Shown here one piece after another: positions 9,032 through 19,641 of a stretch of 64,000 bases of DNA. A program made the position numbers and the translations under genes. The notes under the pieces were generated by a model. It did no database searches and was not told the DNA's origin. It saw nothing but the letters and a program-made list of their open reading frames with translations. Source of the DNA: CAMPJM01 sp964440915 (GTDB lineage: Bacteria > Bacteroidota > Bacteroidia > Cytophagales > Cyclobacteriaceae); NCBI GenBank assembly GCA_964440915.1, contig CAYTTV010000005.1:1-64000 (forward strand). Reading direction: 5' to 3'. The number at the start of each line of letters is the position of its first letter. Position 1 is the stretch's first letter.

Positions 9032-11572
9032 ATGGAAGCAAAATTTTCAAATAGAGTAAAAGAGGTAATATCACTTAGCAGAGAGGAAGCACTTAGGCTA
9101 GGCCATGACTATATAGGAACAGAACACTTGCTTTTAGGAATGATCCGAGAAGGCGAAGGTGTGGCGGTTAGTTTGCTCAAGAAATTGGGCGTTTCTCTTG
9201 ATGACCTAAGAATTGCCGTAGAGCAGGCCACCAAAGGCACTGCCACTAACAATGTGAAGAATCTCGCAAACATTCCTTTGACAAGGCAATCTGAAAAAGT
9301 TTTGAAAATCACTTATTTAGAAGCCAAAATATTTAAAAGTCAACTGATTGGTACCGAACACCTCCTCTTATCTATTTTGAGGGACGAGGACAATATTGCC
9401 ACACAGATAATGGAAAAGTTTGACATAAACTACGAAGTCGTGAAAGAACTATTGGAATATCAAACGGAGAACCCTATGGCTTCATCCGACACCGACGATC
9501 CGGATGATGATTCATCTCGGATTTTTGGAAGTGCCTCTTCTGGTAAGGAATCTGCTTCTAAAGGAGCAGAGAAGTCCAGAACCCCTGTGTTAGATAATTT
9601 TGGTAGAGACCTTACCAAGATGGCGGAAAGCGACAAGCTAGATCCCATTGTCGGTAGAGATAAGGAGATTGAAAGGGTTGCGCAAATCCTTAGCCGTAGA
9701 AAGAAAAACAATCCGATACTGATTGGAGAGCCTGGTGTAGGTAAAACTGCTATTGCTGAAGGTCTAGCGTTGCGAATTGTACAGAAAAAAGTATCGCGAG
9801 TGCTTTTTAATAAGCGCGTAGTGACACTGGATTTGGCTTCATTGGTGGCAGGTACAAAATACAGGGGCCAGTTCGAAGAGCGGATGAAGGCTGTGATGAA
9901 TGAACTGGAGAAGTCTCCAGAAGTAATTCTCTTTATCGATGAGTTGCACACAATTGTAGGTGCAGGCGGAGCTTCAGGATCGCTAGACGCATCGAATATG
10001 TTTAAGCCAGCTTTATCCAGAGGAGAAATCCAATGTATAGGTGCCACTACTCTGGATGAATATAGACAATACATTGAGAAGGATGGGGCTTTGGCCAGAA
10101 GGTTTCAAGTGGTAATCGTAGATGCGACAACTCCTGAAGAAACCGTTCAGATACTGGAAAATATTAAAGATAAGTATGAAGACCATCACCATGTGATTTA
10201 TACCCCAGCAGCAATAGAGGCTTGTGTTAAGCTTTCAGACCGGTATATCAGTGATAGGTTCTTGCCAGACAAGGCTATCGATGTATTGGATGAGGCGGGT
10301 GCAAGAGTGCATATCAACAATATCCATGTGCCGGAAGAGATCGTTACGCTAGAAGAAGCGATTGAGGATGTGAAGAAGGAAAAGAACAAGGTGGTAAAGA
10401 GCCAAAAATATGAAGAAGCAGCACAGTTAAGAGACAAAGAAAAGAAGCTTCTGGATCAGTTGGAAAAGGCCAAAATCCGTTGGGAAGAAGAAACCAATAC
10501 CAAGAGGTATGAAGTAAATGAAGAAAATGTTGCAGAAGTAATAGGCATGATTACGGGTATTCCTACTAACAGGATCGCCCAACAAGAAAGTGCCAAACTA
10601 CTGGGCATGGCAGAAGAGCTTCAAAATAAGGTGATTGGTCAGGATGAAGCGATTAAAAAATTGGTGAAAGCCATACAACGTACAAGAGTAGGTCTCAAAG
10701 ATCCCAAGAAGCCCATCGGCTCTTTCGTGTTTTTGGGACCAACGGGAGTAGGAAAGACAGAACTTGCAAAAGTGCTGGCGACTTACCTGTTTGACAAGGA
10801 TGATGCACTTATCCGGATAGACATGAGTGAATACATGGAGAAATTCTCCGTGTCGCGTTTGGTGGGAGCACCTCCAGGCTATGTGGGCTATGAAGAAGGA
10901 GGCCAACTGACCGAGAAAGTTAGGAGAAAACCTTATAGCGTAGTATTGTTGGATGAGATAGAAAAGGCACATCCTGATGTTTATAACTTGTTGTTGCAGG
11001 TTTTGGATGACGGTATCCTTACAGACGGTCTGGGGAGAAGGGTAGACTTCAGAAATACTATCATTATCATGACGTCCAATATTGGGGCGAGAGATTTGAA
11101 GGATTTTGGAACAGGCATTGGCTTTGCAACAAAATCGAAGGTAGATGGGATGAATGACTTGATGAAATCTACTATTCAGAATGCGCTGAAAAAAGCGTTT
11201 AGCCCTGAGTTTCTAAATCGTTTGGATGATGTAATTGTGTTCAACTCTTTGGAGAGAGAGCATATCCATCAGATCATCGACCTAACCTTGGGAAAGTTGT
11301 TTGCTAGAATTACATCTTTAGGTTATACAGTCGAACTTACCGCTAAAGCCAAAGATTTTGTTGCCAACAAAGGATACGATCCTCAATATGGAGCCCGACC
11401 TTTGAACAGGGCAATCCAAAAGTATTTGGAGGACTTGGTGGCAGAAGAGATCTTGAGAGGTGATTTGACAGAAGGTGACATAATTGTAGCCGACTATGAT
11501 GGGAAGGGAGAGACCTTGAATTTGAAGATCAAGAAAAAGAAACCTCAAAAAGAGCAAAAGGACCAAGAGTAA
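9032..11572 (+). CDS. clpC: ATP-dependent Clp protease ATPase subunit ClpC
   Basis: The 846-residue class I HSP100 protein has two N-terminal Clp repeats (about 1-145). A first AAA+ module carries the Walker A GEPGVGKTA near residue 232. A UVR segment (KSQKYEEAAQLRDKEKKL, about 455-475) lies in the middle domain, and a second AAA+ module carries GPTGVGKTE near 568. The UVR element and total length distinguish ClpC from ClpA and ClpB. It unfolds substrates for ClpP in the cytoplasm. The last residues are a lysine-rich tail. It is monocistronic, closed by the strong hairpin at 11594-11620. Confidence 0.95.
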   Translation: MEAKFSNRVKEVISLSREEALRLGHDYIGTEHLLLGMIREGEGVAVSLLKKLGVSLDDLRIAVEQATKGTATNNVKNLANIPLTRQSEKVLKITYLEAKIFKSQLIGTEHLLLSILRDEDNIATQIMEKFDINYEVVKELLEYQTENPMASSDTDDPDDDSSRIFGSASSGKESASKGAEKSRTPVLDNFGRDLTKMAESDKLDPIVGRDKEIERVAQILSRRKKNNPILIGEPGVGKTAIAEGLALRIVQKKVSRVLFNKRVVTLDLASLVAGTKYRGQFEERMKAVMNELEKSPEVILFIDELHTIVGAGGASGSLDASNMFKPALSRGEIQCIGATTLDEYRQYIEKDGALARRFQVVIVDATTPEETVQILENIKDKYEDHHHVIYTPAAIEACVKLSDRYISDRFLPDKAIDVLDEAGARVHINNIHVPEEIVTLEEAIEDVKKEKNKVVKSQKYEEAAQLRDKEKKLLDQLEKAKIRWEEETNTKRYEVNEENVAEVIGMITGIPTNRIAQQESAKLLGMAEELQNKVIGQDEAIKKLVKAIQRTRVGLKDPKKPIGSFVFLGPTGVGKTELAKVLATYLFDKDDALIRIDMSEYMEKFSVSRLVGAPPGYVGYEEGGQLTEKVRRKPYSVVLLDEIEKAHPDVYNLLLQVLDDGILTDGLGRRVDFRNTIIIMTSNIGARDLKDFGTGIGFATKSKVDGMNDLMKSTIQNALKKAFSPEFLNRLDDVIVFNSLEREHIHQIIDLTLGKLFARITSLGYTVELTAKAKDFVANKGYDPQYGARPLNRAIQKYLEDLVAEEILRGDLTEGDIIVADYDGKGETLNLKIKKKKPQKEQKDQE

Positions 11573-11593
11573 TTGAATTTTAAATTGATTAGG

Positions 11594-11620
11594 AAAGGCT
11601 GTCTGCAAAGACAGCCTTTT
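11594..11620 (+). terminator. Intrinsic terminator of clpC
   Basis: A perfect 10-bp stem AAAGGCTGTC / GACAGCCTTT with a TGCAAA loop ends in TTTT, 21 bp after the clpC stop codon. Confidence 0.85.
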
Positions 11621-11843
11621 CGCGTTATATAGAATACAGTAAGATATTTAGACTTTAGCAAGACATTTCACGCAGCAGACCAAAGATGAACGAAAAGGCA
11701 AGGCGAGGTTAAATTGCCTCCGGAGGATGTGGAGAAAATCCTGTATGGCTAATAACGAATTGAGGATTAAATATGTCCGAGAGGGAGAATAACTATACGA
11801 AGAAACTTTCCGTCTAAAATCTTCCATCTGAAATCTTAATCTA

Positions 11844-13934
11844 TCAATAACTCCCATTATATTTCCTCAGAAACCACTCAAGGGCTACCAATGCAATAAG
11901 GAGCACTAACAACCATGGCAAATTAATAACAGGAAGATACTCCTCCTCAGAAAATATAATGCTTTGTGTTTCTCTGTCTTGGAGGTCCTGGATAAGCTCG
12001 TTGAATTGATCGGGCAGATAGAAGTTGCCACCTGAGTTACGTGCTACCTTCCTGAGCAGGTTATGATTGGCGGTAAGACTTAGGCTTTCCAGCTCAAGTT
12101 TTGCAATAGAGAACTCTCCTTCACTGCTTACTTTATCTCCGTCCAAAGTGCTTTCGGCCCTATACCGATACACGCCCTCTGGCAACCCGCTGACATGAAA
12201 AGTAGTGTTGGAAGGTGTGGTGGTGTAGGAATAGGATGTCCGCTCTCCTGCGGAGTTGCTTATTTGCAATTGAATGGCCTGGTCATATATAGGTTCAAAA
12301 AGGCTATTGTATACTTCTGTTTCAAAAATGACCGGCTCAGTGTCCGTGAATTCATTTTGTATGGGATAAACCTTAAATCTTCTTTTGTCTTCTTTGGCCG
12401 ACAGGTATTGAACAGTCTTGGATATAAGTTCATCAAACTTTTTTGCATTATTGTGTCGGGCGTATTCCTGCATTCTCCATTTCCAAAGTCCTTCACCTGC
12501 TAAAACGGCCTGTTTTAAATTATCTTGTTTCCCAAATAAGAACAATGGCTTCTCTGTTACTACCTGCCCTACTTTCTGTAGAAAAAGTACAGCAGTTTCA
12601 GGAGAAAGATTATAGCTGCCAAAAGGGACTGCAACGACAGGAAAAGAAGCGAGAGCATCATGAAGCGCCTCATCAGTTTTGAAAAGTTGGAAGAAAGGGG
12701 AAAAGGAAGGAAATACTTGATCTTTTTCGTTTCCACTGGCCTGTATTTCCAAAGTACCATTGCTGCGGTTAAATCGATCGATGTTGCTTTGGTTTCCTAA
12801 TATAAACCATTTTGGAAGTTGAGCTTCTAAGAGTAAATCAAGGGCGTTGCCACCCACACTATTTTCCCCAAAAGGAATTTGGTGCAGAATAAGAACATCA
12901 TATTGAAGCAAATCGGTAGCGGTCAAAGGGGCTTCATTTATACCAGGAATGTATAGTGAAGTTTCATAGTTGATGTTTTCTTGGAGAGCAGCATGGATGG
13001 CCTTAACATCAGGGTGTGGCACCGCTGCTGCAAGCAACACTTTTTCTCGGCCTTCTATGATGTCGATGAAAGCCTGCTGCTCATTATTGCTTATAGTAAA
13101 TTCCCCTGGAAGAGAATCAAGCTTCACTTTGTAATGCTGGATGCCCCTTTGTGCTGCTTCGATCAGAAACTCTATTTGTTGGATTTCCCCTTCATTTCCT
13201 AGCTTTATGTTTTGCGAACTAATGGTTTTCCCATCCTTCAAAACACTTACTGTTGCTTCCTCTTCTGAAAAGCCATAATGTTGAATTTCGGCAACTATAG
13301 GGAATTTATTTCCTTCGTATGCAACTTTGTTATAATAAAGGTTTTTGAGGTTGATATCTGTTTGAGGGAGCGTATCACCGAGACCGATCGCATAAATGGG
13401 AACATTGAAAGTAGTATATTCTGGAGAAATTCCTCGGTTATAAATGCCATCTGATATGAAAATGACACCTGCTAAGTTTCTGCCTTCATAGTCTGAGACA
13501 ATGGATTGAAGGAAACTTTGAATGTCAGTATAAGGGAAGTCAAAACGCAGTGTTTCGAGCGATCTTAAGCTTTTGTTATCAAAGCTGCGAAATACTATCT
13601 CATGGTTTTGGCCTGCTAACTTTTGGTCTAGAGCAGGTATTTGATCGAGGAGCTCAGTAGGGGTTTGGACATTTTCCACGGACTGAGAATTGTCGATGGC
13701 CACAACATACAGCGGGGGAACAAAAGTGTTTTTTACCAGTGCTATTAGAGGCGCTAGGAGTAAGACACTCAGAAAAGCAACAAGAGAAAACCGCAGAAAA
13801 GCCAGTAAGTAGTTCGTTTTTTTGCTCCACGGCCCTTTCTTTTGATAAAGAAAGTAGGCATAAGCCGCTCCTAAAAGCAGACATGGCAAAACGAGCCAAG
13901 GGGAGACTTCGAAGAACAATTGGCTTTTCTGCAT
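11844..13934 (-). CDS. Membrane protein with a von Willebrand A-like domain
   Basis: The 696-residue protein has two N-terminal membrane helices (about 10-29 and 42-66). A VWA-like domain follows immediately, starting YVVAIDNSQS, where D81-x-S83-x-S85 gives an incomplete metal-site motif. Long beta-rich Ig-like and glutamine-amidotransferase-like regions lie outside the membrane, and a last helix (about 668-687) precedes a short basic tail. The arrangement resembles BatA-type and related predicted membrane proteins of Bacteroidota. Function is unknown; a surface-stress or assembly role would be a guess. There are no bat-like neighbours; fabG lies upstream on the same strand after 123 bp. Confidence 0.65.
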   Translation of the reverse strand: MQKSQLFFEVSPWLVLPCLLLGAAYAYFLYQKKGPWSKKTNYLLAFLRFSLVAFLSVLLLAPLIALVKNTFVPPLYVVAIDNSQSVENVQTPTELLDQIPALDQKLAGQNHEIVFRSFDNKSLRSLETLRFDFPYTDIQSFLQSIVSDYEGRNLAGVIFISDGIYNRGISPEYTTFNVPIYAIGLGDTLPQTDINLKNLYYNKVAYEGNKFPIVAEIQHYGFSEEEATVSVLKDGKTISSQNIKLGNEGEIQQIEFLIEAAQRGIQHYKVKLDSLPGEFTISNNEQQAFIDIIEGREKVLLAAAVPHPDVKAIHAALQENINYETSLYIPGINEAPLTATDLLQYDVLILHQIPFGENSVGGNALDLLLEAQLPKWFILGNQSNIDRFNRSNGTLEIQASGNEKDQVFPSFSPFFQLFKTDEALHDALASFPVVAVPFGSYNLSPETAVLFLQKVGQVVTEKPLFLFGKQDNLKQAVLAGEGLWKWRMQEYARHNNAKKFDELISKTVQYLSAKEDKRRFKVYPIQNEFTDTEPVIFETEVYNSLFEPIYDQAIQLQISNSAGERTSYSYTTTPSNTTFHVSGLPEGVYRYRAESTLDGDKVSSEGEFSIAKLELESLSLTANHNLLRKVARNSGGNFYLPDQFNELIQDLQDRETQSIIFSEEEYLPVINLPWLLVLLIALVALEWFLRKYNGSY

Positions 13935-14057
13935 TAATTAAAATCCATGATTTGATTCTCTTTCCTGCTATTTCTGTTCAAGGTGATCCCTGCTTAAAAA
14001 ACCGAAGGTTTAAATCAGCAAGGGTGTCCATTGTTGGGCTCAAAACCTTATCATGCT

Positions 14058-14804
14058 CTATGTCAGCATGCCACCATCTACCTGAATTACTTGGCCGGTA
14101 ATATACCTTGACATGTCAGAAGCTAGAAATACTGTACAATCGGCTACGTCATCGGGCGTTCCACCTCTTTTCAATGGTATAGCATCTCTCCAGCTTTGAA
14201 CAGTTTTTTCGTCTAGCACATCCGTCATCTCTGTTTCGATAAAGCCAGGAGCAATTACGTTGGAACGAATATTTCTGGATCCGAGCTCAAGGGCTACCGA
14301 CTTCGTGAATCCTATGATGCCAGCTTTTGAAGCAGCATAATTTGCTTGACCAGCATTACCTTTAACGCCCACTACAGAGGACATATTGATAATGCTCCCA
14401 CTTTTCTGTTTCATAAAAGTCCTTGTAGCGGCTTTTACCGTGTTAAATACGGACTTTAGATTAACATTGATCACCTCGTCCCACATTCCTTCGCTCATTC
14501 TCATCAGCAGGTTGTCACGTGTAATGCCAGCATTGTTCACCAAGATATCCAATTGACCAAACTCTGCTACTATATCATTAATCAGTTTTTCTGCCTCTTG
14601 AAAGTTGGAAGCATCAGATCGGTATCCTTTCACCTTTATGCCTTCTTGCGCCAGCTCCTTTTCTAGAGCTTCGCCTTTTTCTACGCTAGACAAATAAGTA
14701 AACGCCACATTTGCGCCATGGGCTACAAACTTCTGGGCTATGGCTTTCCCTATCCCTTTGGAAGCTCCTGTAATCAGCGCAGTTTTACCTTCTAAAAGTT
14801 TCAT
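14058..14804 (-). CDS. fabG: 3-oxoacyl-[acyl-carrier-protein] reductase FabG
   Basis: The 248-residue classical short-chain dehydrogenase starts MKLLEGKTALITGASKGIG, which is the N-terminal NADP-binding TGxxxGIG motif. It has NNAGITRDNL, the catalytic Ser in INMSSVVG and the YAASK motif, and ends in the FabG-like ITGQVIQVDGGM. It reduces 3-oxoacyl-ACP in type II fatty-acid synthesis. A start at 14888 would add 28 residues with no family counterpart, so 14804 is used. Confidence 0.92.
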   Translation of the reverse strand: MKLLEGKTALITGASKGIGKAIAQKFVAHGANVAFTYLSSVEKGEALEKELAQEGIKVKGYRSDASNFQEAEKLINDIVAEFGQLDILVNNAGITRDNLLMRMSEGMWDEVINVNLKSVFNTVKAATRTFMKQKSGSIINMSSVVGVKGNAGQANYAASKAGIIGFTKSVALELGSRNIRSNVIAPGFIETEMTDVLDEKTVQSWRDAIPLKRGGTPDDVADCTVFLASDMSRYITGQVIQVDGGMLT

Positions 14805-15155
14805 GTGTTTTGGTTGTTTATCGAGTTTCAGGAAAAAACTTCTTGTTTTTAAAATAACGTAATTTAAGAATGCTAAATAACGCATCATTATTTAATTTAA
14901 AAAATTTGAAAGCTTTTCAAACTACAAGTTTTGGCGTCGAAATAGTAAGACAGGGAATATCCGTAAATTTGTAATGTAATAACTGCCTTGATTTTACATG
15001 AAATAATTAGAGTTATTATTACGTATGGATAGTATGGGTAGAAAGTGATTTGGAGATGATACGCTTTTTGCCCAATTTTCAGGAAACTTGCTCAGGAGTG
15101 ACGTTAGTTGACATGCTGATTGAAGTGTCAAAACGCACGAGTTTCAACACATTAT
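14805..15155. other. Divergent intergenic region between fabG and the HTCS gene
   Basis: This 351-bp A/T-rich gap must hold the promoters of both flanking genes. The plus strand has TAAATTTG at 14964-14971, a match to the -7 consensus TAnnTTTG, but no correctly spaced -33 element. No copy of the paired CGKACKA operator found before the mannanase genes is seen here, so autoregulation of the HTCS through that site is not supported. Confidence 0.4.
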
Positions 15156-18100
15156 ATGCGAAGACTATTGCCATTATGCTTTTTTCTATGGGCGCCATTT
15201 TTGACCTATGGCCAAATAGAAAACATGAAGCTTTACAATATATCTAGTGATGAGGGCTTGCCTTCCGACATCATCAATTTTGTTTATCAAGACTCTGAGG
15301 GTTTTCTTTGGATGGCTTCTACAGAGGGCCTGATAAGATGGGATGGTTATAACTACAGGAGTTATAGGCATTCGGAAAGTAACACGTACAGTATTTCCAA
15401 TAATATTGTTTATCACATATATGAGGATGCCAAAAACAGGCTATGGATCACTACTATCAATGGGCTCAACTTGTATGACAGGGAAATGGACCGGTTCGAA
15501 AAAGTTAAGATTCACGATACTCTCGAAGCCATTCCTGTCAATGATATCTTAGAGGATGCAGAAGGTAGTTTATGGTTAGGCACCTCCTATGGCCTTTGCC
15601 GATATAAACATGACGACCGAACCTATGATTGGTGGCTTTATAATGCGGACGATCCAAACTCTTTGAGCCATGATGTGATCTTTGGTCTGGCTATAGATTC
15701 TGAAGAGAATATATGGATAGGAACATTTGCAGGCGGTGTCAACAAATTTTCACCTTCAAAGAATACCTTTACACGCTTCTTTCACAGGTCGGGCGATGCT
15801 ACAACTATTTGTAGCAATAAAATCAGGAGCATAATGGTTGACCATAAAGACCAAGTCTGGATAGGGTCATACGACAAAGGGGTTTCCTTGCTAGGCAATG
15901 AAGGCAACTTGATTCACCATTATGCCATTGCCTCCACCAACAAGGCAGACAAGGACATGAACCTGGTCATTGCTATTTATGAAGATAAAAACAAAAACAT
16001 TTGGGTAGCGTCAGAAAAAGAGCAGTTAAACTACCTTGACAAGAAGGATAATAAACTGAAGCCATTTGAGCAGCCTGTCTATAAAAAGAATAAAGTGGGA
16101 GGACGTTCTATTTCATCTTTTTATGAAGATACGTTCGGCAACTTTTGGTTTTCTTCGAGCGAATACGGCCTATATTATTCCAATAGCAACAAAAACTCAT
16201 TTCTTCACTACTCTACAGAAAATGCGGTATCAGAGGTTTTAAACAACAATACCATCACATGCTTTTATGAATCGAAAGGCGGAACGATATGGATAGGGAC
16301 CGATGGGGGCGGCATTACGTCTTTTGACAAGGAAAGGAGAAGATTCAAGAATTATAGTAGCGCTGATGGTTTGCCAACAGGAGTTATAGTCGACATTAAA
16401 GAAGATAGGCGAGGGAACCTATGGTTGGCATCTGCAAATAGAGGGATAGTTAAATTCAATCCAGCTAACCAAGAATTTACGCATTATGAAAACAATCCTT
16501 CTGACCCTACATCATTAATATACAATAACGTCAAATCGTTGCTAGTAGAAGATTCTATTATATGGATAGGAACTTTTGGGGAAGGCTTAAGTGCGTTTGA
16601 CCTTCGTGAAAAGAAGTTCATACATCATCAGAACAATGATATTTTTCCTTTTGACATGAGCGCGCCAGCTTGGATCAATCATTTATTTAGAGATTCTAAA
16701 AACAGAATTTGGATAAGCACATATGATGGAGTCTATGTTTATGATAGGGAAGTGTTGAAACATTATAATCATTCTGAAAAGGAAGAGAGCATCAGTGGCA
16801 ACTCCGTACACATGGTTACCGAAGACCAACAAGCGAGAATATGGGTGGTCAGTGAGTCAGGTGGATTGGATCGGTACGATGAAGATAGAGGTGCTTTTGT
16901 TCGCTATAATGAGAATCCTGATTTACCCTTGTCATTCAAAGGCGTGGTTTCAGACGATCAAGACAAGTTGTGGTTGAGCTCAAACGAAGGGTTGGTGGTA
17001 TTCGACCCTGAAAGCCACTATGTCCATACCTATGATGTTTCCGAAGGCATTCAAGGAAATTCTTTTTTTGCCAAATCTGCTTTGAAGAGCCGAGATGGCT
17101 GGTTGTTCTTTGGAGGTTTCAACGGGTTCAACATGTTTCATCCTGACAGCATTCGCCCGCTGACCTTGCCAAGTGCCTTTTATTTCACCGATCTATATAT
17201 ATACAACACCCTTCAGAATCCGGGAGACGAGAATTCAGTACTGGCTAAACCGCTTCAGTTCACCGACACTTTGGTGTTGTCTTATCACCAGGCCTACTTT
17301 TCTATAGGTTTTTCTGGTATCAATCTTTATTCTCCACTTCAGACAGAGTATGCTTATAAACTGGAGAACTTTGGTAACGAATGGTTGAGTTTGAAAGGGG
17401 AGAGGAAAGTCAATTTTTATAATCTTGAACCAGGTGACTATGTGTTTAGGATCAGGTATAAAGCAGCTGAAGGAGAGTGGATAACAGTTCCTCAAAGCTT
17501 AAATATCATCGTGCTTCCGCCTTGGTGGCAGACGATGTGGTTTAAAATATTAGTGGTTTCTATCTGCGTTGGACTTGTGCTTTTGTTTTTCTACCTGAAG
17601 TTAGCGGCAGTAAAAAGGCAAAAGGATGTTTTGTCTGCAGAAGTGAAGAAAAGAACAAAAGAATTGCGAGAGGCCAATATGTTTTTGCTGGAGCGTAACG
17701 AAGAAATTTTCACACAAAATGAGAAACTGGAAACTTCTAATCAAGAAATAAGGAGACAGGCCACTAAAATTCTAGACCAGCAGCAATTAATTGTCGCCCA
17801 AAACAGGGAGCTAGAAAAGACTGTAGATGAGCTTCGTGCCTCTAATCTTACCAAAGATCATTTTGTGTCCATTCTTGCCCATGATCTCAAAAACCCTATA
17901 TCGGCGATAACTGGGATTACCGAATTCCTAAAGGACAACTTTTCTAGAATGGACAAAAAGGATGTGTATGAATACATGGATGGGATTCATAAATCTTCTG
18001 GGGCGGTTTATGACCTGCTTCTGAACCTGCTTACCTGGTCAATGGCACAGTCTGGGAAAATTGATTTCAATCCTTCTGTATTCAATATGGGCGATCTGAT

Positions 18101-19418
18101 CAACAAAAACCTTTATTTGCTTGAGCAGCAATCTGCCAACAAAAACATAAAACTCATTAATCGTCTCGAAGAAGAATATTTTGTTGCTGCCGATTATAAT
18201 ATGGTTGATACCGTCATTCGAAATATACTGAGCAATAGTATCAAGTTTACCGAATATAACGGTGAAATTGTGATCACTGCCAACATGTACGAAGATATAG
18301 TCGAGATAGTGGTGGAGGACAATGGCAAAGGAATGTCTGCAAACCAACTGGAGACCTTATTTGAAGTAGACAAGGATAGAATAGGGAAAGGTACCGCAGG
18401 GGAAACAGGGACGGGTTTGGGCTTGGTGATTTGTAAAGATTTTATCCAGAGGAATGCCGGAGATATAAACATAGAAAGTACACTTGGAGAAGGAACTACC
18501 TTGTACATTACACTGCCCAAAGCCGTAGGAGAAATACCTGTGGAAGCCAAACAGGACCAAAAAATTAAGGAGGAGAAAGACTTTGGCTTTGCTTTGAACT
18601 TTTGGGAAGCGTATTCTCTTGAGAAATCATTGAAGCTAAAAGGGAAAAAGATCCTGATAGTGGATGATAGCCCAGAGCAGCGAATGTTCCTAAAAATGCT
18701 GTTGTATGAGAATTTCGAGCTATTTGAAGCCCATAATGGCGAAGAAGGGATGAAGCTTGCTTTGGAAATGCAGCCGCACATCATTATATCAGATGTGATG
18801 ATGCCTGAAATAAACGGCATTGAGTTTTGTAAAATGATCAGGGAAAATGAAGCCACTGCGATCATTCCCGTGATTCTCCTCACCAGCCAAACCGACGAAG
18901 AGCATCAACTCTTGGGATACAGTGCTGGTGCAGACGTATATTTAAAGAAACCTGTAAGAAAGGAGCTTTTGTTACAGGTATTGCTCAATCTTCTCAAAAA
19001 TCAGGAGAAGATAAAAGAAAAAATGGTTGAAATGCCTGGCATAGTGCCAGAGGCGGGGAGTATGAATAAGCAAGACGAAGAGTTCATCAATTCACTTATC
19101 AACTTTATAGAAAAGGAGATTGCCAATACCGAAATTGACTCCTGGGCTGTTGCCGAAGCGGTTGGGCTAAGCCGCACCGTGCTATATGAAAGAGTCAAAG
19201 CCATTACCAATAAGACCCTGAACGACTTTATCAAGACCATTCGCTTGAAAAGAAGCTTGAAGCTGCTGGCAGATGGGAAGTTGAGCAACAGCCAGATTGC
19301 CTTTGAAGTAGGCTTCAGCAGCCATTCCTATTTTGCCAAGTGCTTTACCAAACAATTTGGTGTTTCACCGAGCAAGTATATTGCAGAAAGGCAAAAAGCG
19401 GCTGTTATCCAAAAATAG
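15156..19418 (+). CDS. Hybrid two-component system regulator (HTCS) with AraC output domain
   Basis: The protein has 1420 residues when started at the ATG at 15156, which opens a signal peptide (MRRLLPLCFFLWAPFLTYGQ); the TTG at 15120 would bury it. Order: a periplasmic double seven-bladed propeller of Reg_prop repeats (WIGT/WLGT motifs), a Y_Y_Y domain, one membrane helix (about 793-813), a coiled coil, and HisKA with H909 in LAHDLKNP. Then come the HATPase with GTGLGLVICKD, a receiver with D1213 in SDVMMPE, and an AraC helix-turn-helix at the end (SNSQIAFEVGFSSHSYF). HTCS proteins sense oligosaccharides in the periplasm and switch on polysaccharide utilisation loci. It is the natural regulator of the mannan island that starts downstream. 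Confidence 0.93.
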   Translation: MRRLLPLCFFLWAPFLTYGQIENMKLYNISSDEGLPSDIINFVYQDSEGFLWMASTEGLIRWDGYNYRSYRHSESNTYSISNNIVYHIYEDAKNRLWITTINGLNLYDREMDRFEKVKIHDTLEAIPVNDILEDAEGSLWLGTSYGLCRYKHDDRTYDWWLYNADDPNSLSHDVIFGLAIDSEENIWIGTFAGGVNKFSPSKNTFTRFFHRSGDATTICSNKIRSIMVDHKDQVWIGSYDKGVSLLGNEGNLIHHYAIASTNKADKDMNLVIAIYEDKNKNIWVASEKEQLNYLDKKDNKLKPFEQPVYKKNKVGGRSISSFYEDTFGNFWFSSSEYGLYYSNSNKNSFLHYSTENAVSEVLNNNTITCFYESKGGTIWIGTDGGGITSFDKERRRFKNYSSADGLPTGVIVDIKEDRRGNLWLASANRGIVKFNPANQEFTHYENNPSDPTSLIYNNVKSLLVEDSIIWIGTFGEGLSAFDLREKKFIHHQNNDIFPFDMSAPAWINHLFRDSKNRIWISTYDGVYVYDREVLKHYNHSEKEESISGNSVHMVTEDQQARIWVVSESGGLDRYDEDRGAFVRYNENPDLPLSFKGVVSDDQDKLWLSSNEGLVVFDPESHYVHTYDVSEGIQGNSFFAKSALKSRDGWLFFGGFNGFNMFHPDSIRPLTLPSAFYFTDLYIYNTLQNPGDENSVLAKPLQFTDTLVLSYHQAYFSIGFSGINLYSPLQTEYAYKLENFGNEWLSLKGERKVNFYNLEPGDYVFRIRYKAAEGEWITVPQSLNIIVLPPWWQTMWFKILVVSICVGLVLLFFYLKLAAVKRQKDVLSAEVKKRTKELREANMFLLERNEEIFTQNEKLETSNQEIRRQATKILDQQQLIVAQNRELEKTVDELRASNLTKDHFVSILAHDLKNPISAITGITEFLKDNFSRMDKKDVYEYMDGIHKSSGAVYDLLLNLLTWSMAQSGKIDFNPSVFNMGDLINKNLYLLEQQSANKNIKLINRLEEEYFVAADYNMVDTVIRNILSNSIKFTEYNGEIVITANMYEDIVEIVVEDNGKGMSANQLETLFEVDKDRIGKGTAGETGTGLGLVICKDFIQRNAGDINIESTLGEGTTLYITLPKAVGEIPVEAKQDQKIKEEKDFGFALNFWEAYSLEKSLKLKGKKILIVDDSPEQRMFLKMLLYENFELFEAHNGEEGMKLALEMQPHIIISDVMMPEINGIEFCKMIRENEATAIIPVILLTSQTDEEHQLLGYSAGADVYLKKPVRKELLLQVLLNLLKNQEKIKEKMVEMPGIVPEAGSMNKQDEEFINSLINFIEKEIANTEIDSWAVAEAVGLSRTVLYERVKAITNKTLNDFIKTIRLKRSLKLLADGKLSNSQIAFEVGFSSHSYFAKCFTKQFGVSPSKYIAERQKAAVIQK

Positions 19419-19450
19419 CTAGGCTTGAAAAGTTAGGTTCGCACAAACCC

Positions 19451-19563
19451 CTTGGGGATTGCTTCGCTTGGCAATAATGCTTTATTTTCGCCTTATACCA
19501 ATATTGGCTGTTTTTTGACTGTCACAGCCTTAAAGAAAACCCACTCGCAATGACGATAGAAAC
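19451..19563 (+). repeat. Dispersed intergenic repeat R1, copy 1
   Basis: This 113-bp block opens with a CTTGGGGATTGCTTCGCTTG motif and ends CGCAATGACGATAGAAAC. It matches 22870-22982 at 112 of 113 positions in the same orientation. A shorter, diverged relative begins near 19912. The text contains no credible gene. Confidence 0.9.
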
Positions 19564-19641
19564 CCCCTAGCGTCTTTGCGCGAAACCCCTTGATGAGCAA
19601 TTAAACACTTTGGTTGCCTGCGAGGCCACGAAAACAGTATC

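Noticed and set aside
9460..10074. 204-codon open frame opposite clpC
   Set aside because: Lies wholly within the conserved clpC coding sequence in antisense; a shadow frame.
14805..14888. 28-residue N-terminal extension of FabG
   Set aside because: No FabG has it; the Rossmann motif begins right after the ATG at 14804.
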